Source of the DNA: Fomitopsis serialis
Taxonomy: Eukaryota > Basidiomycota > Agaricomycetes > Polyporales > Fomitopsidaceae
Direction of reading: 5' to 3'
Length of the DNA: 64,000 nt
Assembly (NCBI RefSeq): GCF_022376445.1
Contig: NW_025955161.1
Span: 1 to 64,000 of the forward strand
The notes under the pieces were generated by a model. It was not told where the DNA came from, searched no databases, and worked only from the letters and a program-made list of their open reading frames with translations. Each line of letters begins with the position of its first letter. Position 1 is the stretch's first letter. The position numbers and the translations under genes are program-made. Positions 1 through 9,721 of the stretch are shown one piece after another.

Positions 1-1200
1 GCCGTTGTGAGTCGTGGACTCACAACGGCCGCACGCCCACCCTCCGGACCCTACCCGCCTCTCAAGGCTGCCCCACGCGCAGGGGTGTGCTGTCAGAACA
101 CCCCGCCACGCGCCGAGCCCACCCACCAGTCAATCGACCGCCCGCCCGCTCGTCAAGCCCCCGCCGCTCGTCAAGCCCGCCGCCGCTCGTTGCCCACCCG
201 CCGTCGATCCCAGCCCACCCCGCCGTTTACGACCGGACGGACGGCTCGACGGTGTGCGTCGTGGACGCACACGCCCCACGCGTTCGCCGCCATGCCCACC
301 GCGCGCCTCCAGCGCCCCATACATCGCCCGCCAGGCCGGTGTGAGTCGGCGACTCACACCGGCTCCTCAAGCCCCTTCTACCGCCTGCCAAGCCCCGTCC
401 CGCTCGTCACGCCTGCCCCACACATCGGGAGGCCCCGCTGACGCACTCCCCCACCCGCCGACCTCGCTCGCTCGCCCTCGTTTGACCCGCCTGCCGAGCC
501 CGCCCACCCGCCAACCATCCCGCCACCTCCCCGCCTTCTACGACTCGACGCACGGGTCGGCGCTGTGCGTCGCCGACGCACACACCCCGCGGCGAGCTCG
601 CTAAGCCCGCGCCCTCGTCGATCCCGCCCACCGGCTATTGAACCCACCCAGCCGCCGTCGATCTCCGCCCACCCCGCCATCTACCGCCCCGGAAGAACAC
701 GGCGTGTGCGTCGTCGACGCACACGCCCCACCCGTCTTTTCCGCGCCCACCGGCACCTCTGTCGCGACCGCGATCCCATCCGGCAGGCAGGTGTGAGTCG
801 TCGACTCACACCAACCACACGCCCTCACTCCATGTCCTGCCCGCCCGTCTCGACTCGCCCAGGTGCACGGTTGCCCCATTGTCCCATCCGCCATCCGCCA
901 CGCGTCGACCTCGCCACCAACCGCCGTTCAACCCGCTCGCCCGCTCGCGATCACCACCGACCTGCCCGCCGATCCCACGCCTCCCCGTGCGTCGTCGACT
1001 CACGCCCCGCCCTTCTCGTTCCACGCCCATGCGCTGCCCTTCCGGGACCACCAGCCCACCGTGCGGGTGTGCGTCGCGGACGCACACCTGCTGTCCGGCC
1101 ACCTTCTCGCTGGACCCCACCGTTCCGCCGTTCGCAGGCCAGCCTGGCTGTGTGAGTCGCCGACTCACACGGGCGTTCTCCACGCCTACCCGGGTCTCTC
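1..1200. repeat. C-rich tract with an array of short palindromes
   Basis: The top strand is strongly C-rich and studded with palindromes of two related types, TGTGAGTCGNCGACTCACA and TGTGCGTCGNCGACGCACA, each with a 3-bp centre. Clear copies are centred near 15, 262, 349, 573, 714, 801, 1077 and 1160. Degenerate ones lie near 94 and 995; the latter pairs a GCGTC arm with a GACTC arm. Spacings near 82-87 bp recur, and a GCGTC-type copy is often followed by a GAGTC-type copy. The long Pro/Arg-rich open frames across this tract are by-products of its composition and are not called as genes. It could be a degenerate satellite with a roughly 85-bp period or a cluster of protein-binding sites. The function is unknown. 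Confidence 0.8.
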
Positions 1201-1686
1201 GTCAACCCAACGGCCTGTCAAGTCACCCACCCGTTTGCTTGTCAACACGACAGCCTGTCGATGTGTCCGCCCGTTACCTCCGATGCCCCTCAGCCTGTCC
1301 GTCGATCTCGGACACGACGAGCGGCTGGGTCCGTCATTGGCGCGCCGAGTCCCAGCTTTTGCTGCGTCACCATCCCGACATGCCAGACCGTCCTGTGGCA
1401 AACACAAGGAATGGCTGGGTACGCTTTTGGTGCACCCAGCCATTATATGGTGTTCTGAAAGGGTGGTAAGGATAGGATTAGCGTCAGACTAACCGTCAAT
1501 GGAGGCAAGGAAACTGTGATTTGTACCCCTGGGATAGTCAGACATGCAACTAAGTAGCAGATTCAATGAGGGTAGACTGTATCGTTGTCAATCGATGCAG
1601 TACAGCTACAATATCGCAGAAGAAGCAGCAGAAATATCGTCTCTGGACGATGCGCGCCGACGCGACACATTGGTCGCACGATCAGC

Positions 1687-2137
1687 ACCGTCCGTGAACG
1701 ATGATGGATGCACGCATCATCTACAAACGATGCAGGGTCGGGCGACACGACACGACAGTCCACAGGCGTGGACGACATCGTCCGTGAACGATGCATGCAC
1801 GGATCGTCTACAGACGATGGGTCGGGCGACACGACACGACAGTCCACAGGCGTGGACGACATCGTCCGTGAACGATGCATGCACGGATCGTCTACAGACG
1901 ATGGGTCGGGCGACACGACACGACAGTCCACAGGCGTGGACGACATCGTCCGTGAACGATGCATGCACGGATCGTCTACAGACGATAGGTCGGGCGACAC
2001 GACACGACAGTCCACAGGCGTGGACGACATCGTCCGTGAACGATGCATGCACGGATCGTCTACAGACGATGGGTCGGGCGACACGACACGACAGTCCACA
2101 GGCGTGGACGACATCGTCCGTGAACGATGCATGCACG
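1687..2137. repeat. 84-bp minisatellite, about five units
   Basis: The word GTCGGGCGACACGACACGAC starts at 1737, 1821, 1905, 1989 and 2073, so the period is exactly 84 bp. A diverged partial unit precedes it and a truncated unit ends the array. Units are nearly identical; one has GATAGG in place of GATGGG. Because 84 is a multiple of three and the unit lacks stops in several frames, long repetitive open frames appear on both strands. These are probably not genes. Confidence 0.92.
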
Positions 2138-2447
2138 ACCAAGTCCTGTTTGACATCCACCGACAGAATGATGACGTTTCATTGTGTCGCCGCAAAAAGG
2201 CGCCGCAACATTCAAAATTTGGTCTTATTCGTGTTCATGTACCATCTGTACCACGTGGAGTGACACGACACGACAGTCGGATACATCCGATCTGTTGTAA
2301 TGTTCTGCACGCAATTTACGAACTATTTATAGAGACAGGATCAATTGATGCTTCAAGAAAACAAATGTCACACCGTCTTTAAGCGCTGGTATCTGTCGAT
2401 GTTGACAGTCTGCTCCATCTGCAGAGGGTCCATGCAGAAGCCGTGCC

Positions 2448-2630
2448 GCCACAGCTAGCCAGATGGTGACTCTAGTAGATTATCGTTGGAGTCACGTCAA
2501 ATGTTGTAGCATCTGCAATTTGATACACGCCATGGGTTCAGCCCATGGCGTGTATCAAATTGCAGATGCTACAACATTTGACGTGACTCCAACGATAATC
2601 TACTAGAGTCACCATCTGGCTAGCTGTGGC
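2448..2630. repeat. Perfect 89-bp inverted repeat with 5-bp loop
   Basis: The left arm (2448-2536) and right arm (2542-2630) are exact reverse complements around a TTCAG loop. Similarity continues weakly for roughly 15-20 bp outward on both sides. The arms meet at CCATGGG/CCCATGG. No target-site duplication or transposase is evident. It could be a foldback element or MITE remnant, a freshly formed palindrome, or a source of hairpin RNA. Confidence 0.95.
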
Positions 2631-3797
2631 AGCACTTTGCATGTGACAGCTCTTGGTGCCTTCCGTCGACACAGACTTCCGACAGTCGACGCTGTTGATG
2701 CACATCTGGTCCTCAGTCGCGTCCACACATGCGATTCTCTTTCCTTTTGATCTTCTCATTGACCGTGTTACGGTTCAAGCTGCTACTAGACTACTTACGA
2801 TTAGTACCGCCCTCTACAGGATGAGCGCACCCGTGAATCATCACAAATCATCCCTCCTTACCAGCTACTGAAGACGGCGACTATCGACCGCCTCTCACGC
2901 GCGCATTCCTGATACTCCCAATATACACATGTCTCACTTCAGTTGATTTTATTCCAGACGTACCACCCACAAACTGTACATAGACACTGCAAGACACAAT
3001 AATAACCCTACTTTATATGCATATTAGCACCAATGACAACCCATCCCACCCAATGAAATTACCTCTACGGAGTTGTACCGAACCAATATATCGCTAGACA
3101 CACACAACGCAAGCCCCCTCGAGTACATACATAGCAGCTACTTGGAGTCTACATAGGGCTATGCCCTCCTGAAACGATGAACAGGATTTGCAAACAACAA
3201 CCAGTCGTGTCCAAGCAGTACACGATGATATCTTCATTGATCATGCGGCCTGTGGGCGGTGTCGCGTCCGACTCAGGACAGCCTCCTAAGCGGTCAAACT
3301 TGATGGACCTCGACATTTTCATGGGGCGGCTAGATGTGTGAGGGCAGCCGAGTTTAATGGTGACGCTACGAGGTGTGTCCGAATGATCGTAGCGCTCGTT
3401 TCCATTACGTTTGTGAAGCCGCGATGTAGGAGCTCTTGCGAGTGTCCGAGTTCGCCGGGTGATGCTTGTTGCCCTTGGCGACGGGCTTAAATAGCACATA
3501 CCAATTGGTGATGATTCAGCGATTGATGTGATTCACGCGACAGCTATTATTTGAGCCACTATGTCTGACTGTTGCGACGGTTTGCTCTCAACACTGTCAA
3601 TATCTAAGTGATACTTGGTCGTGTTTAACGTATTGTCATTTAGATTACGAGTACGCTCACTTCATTGCGTAGGATTACTGTTTATACTCTCTTGAATCGA
3701 CATAGAGGCCTGAGTCGTAGACTAGGGTCGGGTTGCGTCGGAAGCTGGTGCACTATGTGTGTTCAAAGGTTTCTATCACCCATTGGCAATGTACGGA
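2631..3797. other. Intergenic, no supported gene
   Basis: Only short open frames are present. One 116-codon minus-strand frame (3149-3499) has no splice context, no paralog in the window and no recognisable motif. Confidence 0.5.
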
Positions 3798-3932
3798 GCG
3801 TTGCTAGCGGGAGACACTGTCCATGTCGGGAGTTGCCTACGACACTTGTGCTGGTACTTAGATTAGTTAGGTTAGTTAGCGGGAGACACTGTGCCTGTCG
3901 GGAGTGGCCTACGACATTCGTGTGCGTACATT
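3798..3932. repeat. Tandem duplication of the inverted-repeat end
   Basis: A block beginning GCGGGAGACACTGT, followed by TCGGGAGT and CCTACGACA, occurs twice, near 3808 and near 3879. The two copies share most bases and are separated by a GATTAGTTAGGTTAGTTAG stretch. The second copy is where homology to the distant inverted copy begins, so the junction may mark an insertion or recombination end. Confidence 0.65.
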
Positions 3933-5737
3933 ACAGCGACACCAACCGACACGGACCAGTTTGTTGTCGTAGTTGAGATAAATGGATATTGATTCACATA
4001 CTCAAAGAGAATACCAACAATCCTCATATAGCATTGAGAACAGTGCAAACGTCGGGAGCAAACCACGACAAATGTGTGTTGTCGCGCTATTCCTGCGACA
4101 GTCATACAGTGTCGCATACCACTCAAATCTGCCAACGGGTCTTCAAACACTCTCAGGTAACATAACCTTTGCTTTTACGCTGCCTGAAATTCCCTCTTAC
4201 CTGGACCTTTTGATACAATCAGTAGGTCACAGTTTGTCGACCGTCTCCGACTGTCGGACGACCACGTCTCATCGTACCTCATCCACCCTCATGTCGCCCC
4301 GCATACCGCGCTGCCTTGTCTGGATTCGGCCTACCGACAACAAGTTCTCGGCGGCCTACCACGGAGCAAATACACGCAAATGGCGACCTGCAGTGGTCAG
4401 CAAAATCGACGTGTTAAAGTCGGGACATATTGCAGGCTTTTGGGTCGCTCCTCTCACAAGCAGTCTCAATCTGAAACTTGTGAGTTGTCTGTCTAATTAC
4501 ATCTCCACGTCATACAAGATTTTAGGTAGTGCGACGCAACCGCCTGGCGCGCAGTTGATTGGGGCCGCCCCGACATTGCGGTTCCCGGCCACAGTTACAC
4601 CATTCCCTTCCGACTCCCTCTGCGACAGAACGACTCGTTCGGAGCCGTCGCAAGTCATGTCTGGGTTTCCGATCTTGGCCAATTCTTTACCGTCGCGCAG
4701 TGGAAGCAGGCTGTTACCGGGGGGCAGGCGAGAATACTCGATTCCGACGTCGCCGTATCCTTAACTCAATTCGCCGCGGTTCGCACGCAGTTGCGAGTAT
4801 TAGGTACGTATCTACGACATAACGCGACGGCTAATCTAACTGAACCCAGGGAAGGGTGCGCCGTAGATAACGTCGCATCAATATATACATACAGACATGG
4901 TACTTAGGCCCTACCGTGTGCAGTCGAAGGTGGGAGTAATGGAGCATGCCGCATGAAACATTCCTTCGATAATGCAGTTGTGCCACAGGGTTGTCAAGCA
5001 CGGGTAGATGTGGAGCAACATATGGCGAATACAAAGGGGGTGTCTATTGCTTGTGTATGGCTCGCTCGCTGATGCGGTGGCTACGATTTAGGTCGTCAAT
5101 ATCACGCTAGGTACAGCATAATGCCTTGAGAAAACACTATGAAGAATCATGTTCACGCTGGTGAGGGGCTGGCATACACAGTTGCACCAGTGTTATTTGG
5201 ATACATCGATCGCAGACGATGCGTCAGGAGGCCAATATTCCCTCTGTCGCGAGCTGTTATCGACGTTGGCTTGCAATGTCGCAGAACTCGACAGTTATCG
5301 ACGTGGAGCCAGTATCATGTGAACCTTAGGCTTGATGATGAGTGCATTCAATTATCTGTCAACGCCGCTTATCCAGTAGGTGTGCACAATGTATTCATGC
5401 AATGATCGGGCAAATATCGGCTCCAGCGCTTGGGTCCACGGAACGTTGCGATGTGCAACTGAGCCTTCCAAAGTTCCACGTTCTGATGGACGACGCGTTC
5501 GGCCCGGGATGGTTTGATCGCCGATGAGTATGAGAGATACGCCAATTGGGGCGCAGGCATGCGATGGAAAATCTGTCGCTCTCTGCGCCAGCTGCTAAGT
5601 CTACTAATAGTATAACTTCCGACATCGTTCTCCGTTTTATCCCTGGACTACGACACCTGCGCACGGCCTACCTCCCTTCATCTTTTGCTTCCATCACCCT
5701 CCGACGAACCCCTTCAATGGTGGGCCAATCCTCCATT
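3882..5737 (+). repeat. Left arm of a 1.86-kb inverted duplication
   Basis: This segment matches the reverse complement of 46481-48335 almost base for base. I saw a 1-bp indel near 4040 and a handful of substitutions. Identity starts at GGAGACACTG and stops abruptly at CTCCATT, inside the first exon of a gene whose remaining sequence is only moderately similar between the two loci. The arms are separated by about 40.7 kb. This implies a recent inverted duplication or gene conversion. Confidence 0.93.
4072..4866 (+). CDS. Small unknown gene in left arm, two to three exons
   Basis: I do not recognise this protein. Exon 1 (about 4072-4479, 136 codons) includes SPRIPRCLVWIRP and ends at a GTGAGT donor. 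Exon 2 starts after TAG at 4530 in matching phase, runs to a GTACGT donor near 4804 and encodes segments such as PGHSYTIPFRLPL and HVWVSDLGQFFTVAQWKQAV. A short third exon would end at TAG 4866; reading through instead gives an alternative tail. The start is uncertain. The upstream ATG at 3982 is not usable in the right-hand copy because of an indel, and ATG 4291 is another option. No signal peptide or membrane segment is evident. A nearly identical copy lies at 47352-48146. Confidence 0.5.
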
Positions 5738-6309
5738 AGCGACCTACGTAACCACGTATTCCATTTGTCGCCCATGGGAGCCGAAGGTACACGCCAACGT
5801 CATGAGATCCTGGAAGATAGGAACCTGTTCAGTGATCTTGCTCCTGCTCCGGATGAGTGGAACACAGAGGTTTTCAATCGCCTTGAACGCACGCTTTGGG
5901 CAGCATACAACAGCCCGCTCACCTGGAGGAACTTTGAACTGTTAATTCGCTGTCACGTCCTGGTAAGCAACCAAAGCTGTCGAGATATAGCATCGCACCA
6001 TTCACTGTACTCATACAGACTCCACCTTGGCTTCGGTCACTGAGGCGTTCTGGACAGGAGCAGAACTTTCCTGTTCTTCTCCTCGCCTTATTCCAATGGA
6101 TCACTGTCGATCCCTTAATCCCTCACGACGCACACAACATTCGGTGGTTTCTGTTCGAGTATTACAGAATACGGCCGCGTGTCGTCTCGTCCATGGCTAG
6201 CCCTGCTGCACATCGTAGAGCATTTGCTCCGATGGCTCTCCGCTGGATATGTATGTCGTCACCTCGATTTTTTCTCATTCGCACTGACTTGTGTCATTTT
6301 AGTGAATGA
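5564..6309 (+). CDS. Unknown two-exon protein, left paralog (about 229 aa)
   Basis: Exon 1 (5564-5962) begins MENLSLSAPAAKS and ends at a GTAAGC donor. Exon 2 (6019-6309) follows a CAG acceptor in phase and begins TPPWLRSLRRS. The right-hand paralog (45929-46654, minus) has the same exon plan, and its exon 2 begins TPPWLLSLRRS. Both share LLLALFQWIT. The first 58 or so codons are nearly identical in the two genes because they lie in the inverted repeat; beyond 5737 the proteins are clearly diverged. The conserved intron position and frame support real coding. No known domain is recognised, though the N-terminal half is Leu-rich with aromatic residues. The function is unknown. Confidence 0.62.
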
Positions 6310-6814
6310 TCGTATTGTTGGTGCGTTGTGTTTAAATGTACGCGTGGGCAGTACATCATCGTGTTAAACGCTTGTCAGACGTTCGCGACCCTACAGACCT
6401 CGTTACACTGATTACCAATAGACCTGTACAACTGCAGGTTCAAGACGATGATAGCGGTAAGTTCTGACACACACACCATGTATGCCGATAGCCCCAGACA
6501 CTGACATACTTTACAAAGATGTCGACATTGATTACGATCACGCCATGGGTTATGAACTGAGCGACTGAGACAATGTCGTTGCAGAGGTCGTTGTGTAGCA
6601 CGTCGAGGGAATGATCGTAGAGTCGGGATTATCCGACAACGAACGTATGCTTGTCATTATCTAACCGATGATGTAACCCCTCCGGAGTCTTGCCCATTCT
6701 ATGGTATCACATCATGTTTCATGGATTTTCTGTGGTCCTCGCACGGGGTAGGGACGCGTGATCTGAGAATGAAATATGATACATCGTAGTAGATTCATTG
6801 GAACTGCAATATCT
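6310..6814. other. Intergenic, AT-richer spacer
   Basis: No open frame or repeat is worth calling here. The miniature LTR element is inserted at its right edge within the pentamer TATCT. Confidence 0.5.
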
Positions 6815-6999
6815 TGTGAGAACAAGCGGAACGACGTTCGACGAGCGCGAGTGTCCCGGGCGCGGACGATGCCCGAAGGGCAATCGCGTGAGGTAGGTAC
6901 ATCGAAAACTACGGTTTATATACCCTGACCTCCCTTATCTTCATTCAGGAACTATCTCGGCCGAGCTTGCGAGCTCGTGCCTAAACGCATGTTCCAACA
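6815..6999 (-). repeat. LTR copy 1
   Basis: It has TG...CA ends and is followed immediately by CACTCCCCC. Preceded by TATCT. On the minus strand this is the 3' LTR. Confidence 0.88.
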
Positions 7000-7644
7000 C
7001 ACTCCCCCGAGCGAAGCAAGCGAGTGCTCACGCGCACTCCCCGCAGTTCGACATCCGGCACTCCCCCAAGCTCAAATCCTCGTCTTCTCACAGTCATCCA
7101 GCTCCGGCACCCATTCCAACACTCCGACATCCGGCCGATAGTCCATGCTCATGCGAGCTCCGACGGGCAACCCTTAGGTGCGAAGGTAAGGCGACAACGT
7201 ACAGCGGCGCGATCCTCGTCCAAATCCGGCAACTTCACAACATCTCCAGCGACAACAATTCGATCGGCGGTGTCCTCGACGGACAGTTCGGCGGTGCCCT
7301 CGGCGGGCGGTTCGGTCATGCCCTCGGCGGGCGGGTCAGACAACGGTTCGGCGGTGGACAGCTGAGCTTCGGCCCTGTCCCGGGCGGTTCGGTTCGACAG
7401 GTCGATCGTACGACGTGCGGCGGCGGTGGCGCGCGTGCGGCGTTCAACGGCGGGTTGACGACTTCAGCCTCGTCTAGGCAGGTGGGTCGACGGCGACGGC
7501 GGCGGGAGTCTGCGGCATGGCGACGGCCACAGAGTATCGGCGAGCGACAGCATACGCGCGAGGTCCAGCAACGCAGCGAGCGGCGGGCTTTCAGCTGCCC
7601 CAGAGCCTTCTGGTAGTAAACCCCCAGGTGGGCTGACGCGATTG
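7000..7644. other. Non-coding interior of the LTR element
   Basis: GC-rich. The stretch from about 7255 to 7365 holds imperfect tandem motifs built on TTCGGCGGTG and CCTCGGCGGGCGG. Short Ser/Ala-rich frames result from these repeats. No retroviral-type protein motif is seen. Confidence 0.6.
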
Positions 7645-7829
7645 TGTGAGAACAAGCGGAACGACGTTCGACGAGCGCGAGTGTCCCGGGCGCGGACGAT
7701 GCCCGAAGGGCAATCGCGTGAGGTAGGTACATCGAAAACTACGGTTTATATACCCTGACCTCCCTTATCTTCATTCAGGAACTATCTCGGCCGAGCTTGC
7801 GAGCTCGTGCCTAAACGCATGTTCCAACA
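7645..7829 (-). repeat. LTR copy 2
   Basis: It matches LTR copy 1 and is followed by the TATCT target duplication. On the minus strand this is the 5' LTR. Confidence 0.88.
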
Positions 7830-9721
7830 TATCTGCCACTTCGCATGTAGGCGAGAGACACACTATGTGACGGATACAGAGGTATGAATCGACTTGCCTG
7901 CACTAGGCAAATTGTGGGAGACGTGCGTCAAAGTCATGGCAATTTGCTCGTGACACAGAACACCTCCATCAGGTATCACACAGAATGATAGAAGCCATGC
8001 GGTAGGTGTGCTTGGATACATGTACCAGGGTGCACGTTGGGGTCGATTCCGACATGATACCAGCTCTAGTCTACCTAGTGGATCATATTTTCCCCTTTAG
8101 GGTCCAGCACAAACACATGCTCCTTGATTTTCCATATGCGACCACCATTGACTCTTATACCATCTTTTGTTTGACGACAAGGGTATGCCCGATGCAATGG
8201 CAGAGTTGTACCAGGGGAGGTCAGTCAGCTCACAATGCATCCTAATTGGCACGACATATATGCTTATCGTTGGTTTGTCGCGACGTAGCGTCTCCGACGA
8301 ACCGACCATGCCAGCATCGAGCAACATAAATGAGGCGCCGAACGACCTGTATGTCAATTCTGATGCGTGAGTGCTCAGGTTTTTGTGATACATCTTGCAT
8401 GCGACTCTGTTCACCGACCCAGGGGTGTGTATAAGGACATGGACATATACCCGTCTATTCCTACAGAGCAAGTGAGCTCATTCACATCCCTTCACAATGT
8501 AGCCTCGGAAATAGATTGACTAACTGGTAGCGCTAAGGGAGCTCCCCTGAACGAACAGCAGTCTGATTTCTTAATCGATTTCCAACCTCCAAACGGTGGA
8601 CTCGCGGATGCCTTCCAAGCTTGTCCATTGGTCAAACCTGGATCGGACCAATCGTCATGGGGGATCATCCACGCATTGAACTCTTTTTCTACGACAACAT
8701 TAGCTTGTACAACACTAGTCGCACAGGAGTCGTTGCTTATTCACGTGAATAGCTGTGTCGCTCGTATGGTCTATCTGGAAAATACTAAAGCTCGACATCC
8801 ACGGTTCTGTTACCAAGCCTTTGTACCTACCAAGCTATTAGAGCTGCGCTATAATAGCAACATCTTGTTATGTGATTCTGGAGTGCTTACTGTGCAGTGT
8901 TGCTCAAATCTGTTCGCGCTCCAAGTCTACCTTTCTGAGAACAAACAATAACAATGGTTCCATGGGCTACATATATCGTGTCCCATAGCAACGAATGATA
9001 CCGCAGTCTATTGTTTAGACGGAATATGTCGCAGACCGCTGTAGGTATTGTCTCCTGCCCATGCCAGTGCTTTGGGTGGCGCATTGGAAATGACGCATGG
9101 GGGTACATGAGCATGCTATCAATCGCAGACGATACCTACATTTGCATGTCGCGCTGTGTGCACACAGCGGTGCTAGGTGGGCCCAGTCCCTGATGCTTCG
9201 TATTCGTTTCGCTCGGTTGCGCAACATCGTATCTCGAAGCGACATTCGCTTGTGATAACGAGTGATTAGCTTCGGCATGTGGGCGGCTTCTCGATCGCAC
9301 GACAGATCCCCGTGAATCTCGGATGATCATAGTATATTCACCAATGAATGCTAGGCATTAGAGAGATTTGATTTGCACTGAAACATTGACATCATCGTAT
9401 TCTCGCTGAACCAATCAAAATTTGGGTCTGGTACCAGTCCTGTCTCCGAGGCCCGGACTAACGTCTGTGCATAATGATTGAGTGTAAAGTAAGACCAGAT
9501 ATGAGTCGAGCTGGTTCAGCGCGGGCGTCTAGAACACTAAGAGCTGCTCAGTGTCCGACAACCGTCGCCACCTTAGTCCGACGGTAACGCGCTACCCCTC
9601 GCCCGACGCATTTCTGCACGCCCATAGTCCGACAGTGACACGTTATTCGCAGCCCGACACAACTTTGTGCACTGGCTTGTTATCCAGAGACCTGCTTCAA
9701 TCAAAAACCCTAGTAGCCAGT
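7830..9721. other. Long spacer upstream of the large gene pair
   Basis: Mostly short frames. An open plus-strand stretch at about 8528-8951 contains IDFQPPNGGLADAF and SSWGIIHALNS, which read like protein, but it has no good start and no identified splice partner. It may be a gene relic. Just upstream of the first large gene (9551-9700) are short imperfect repeats containing AGTCCGAC and GCCCGACGC/GCCCGACAC, possibly promoter elements. Confidence 0.35.

Larger units (their letters stand above)
6815..7829 (-). mobile_element. Miniature LTR retroelement (TRIM/SMART-like)
   Basis: Two direct repeats of 185 bp appear identical throughout. They flank a 645-bp interior and are bordered on both sides by the 5-bp target duplication TATCT (6810-6814 and 7830-7834). 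Read on the minus strand, the LTR starts TGTTGGAACA, ends TTCTCACA, and carries a TATATAA box about mid-way. A purine run (GGGGGAGTG) abuts the downstream LTR like a polypurine tract, which favours minus orientation. No primer-binding site could be assigned with confidence. The interior encodes no reverse transcriptase, integrase or gag, so the element is non-autonomous. The matching LTRs suggest a recent insertion. Confidence 0.88.

Noticed and set aside
7..1492. Long Pro/Arg/Ser-rich open frames on both strands at the left end
   Set aside because: They arise from C-rich composition and lack of AT-rich stops. Overlapping frames on both strands look alike and contain the palindromes, and there is no splice structure.
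1687..2137. CRISPR-like array
   Set aside because: The units are fully repeated, including the would-be spacers, and the period is a constant 84 bp. This is a eukaryotic minisatellite.
1544..2382. Repetitive proteins of 147-239 aa
   Set aside because: By-products of the 84-bp repeat being divisible by three; equally long frames occur on both strands.
3149..3499. Minus-strand 116-aa frame
   Set aside because: No start context, splice partner or recognisable domain.
3982..4071. Start of the inverted-repeat gene at ATG 3982
   Set aside because: A 1-bp indel near 4040 puts the matching region of the right copy out of frame, so it is unlikely to be coding.
9551..9721. N-terminal extension of the first large gene from ATG 9551
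   Set aside because: The region is repetitive and unlike the Lys-rich start at 9722; ATG 9722 is the more natural start, though the frame is open upstream.
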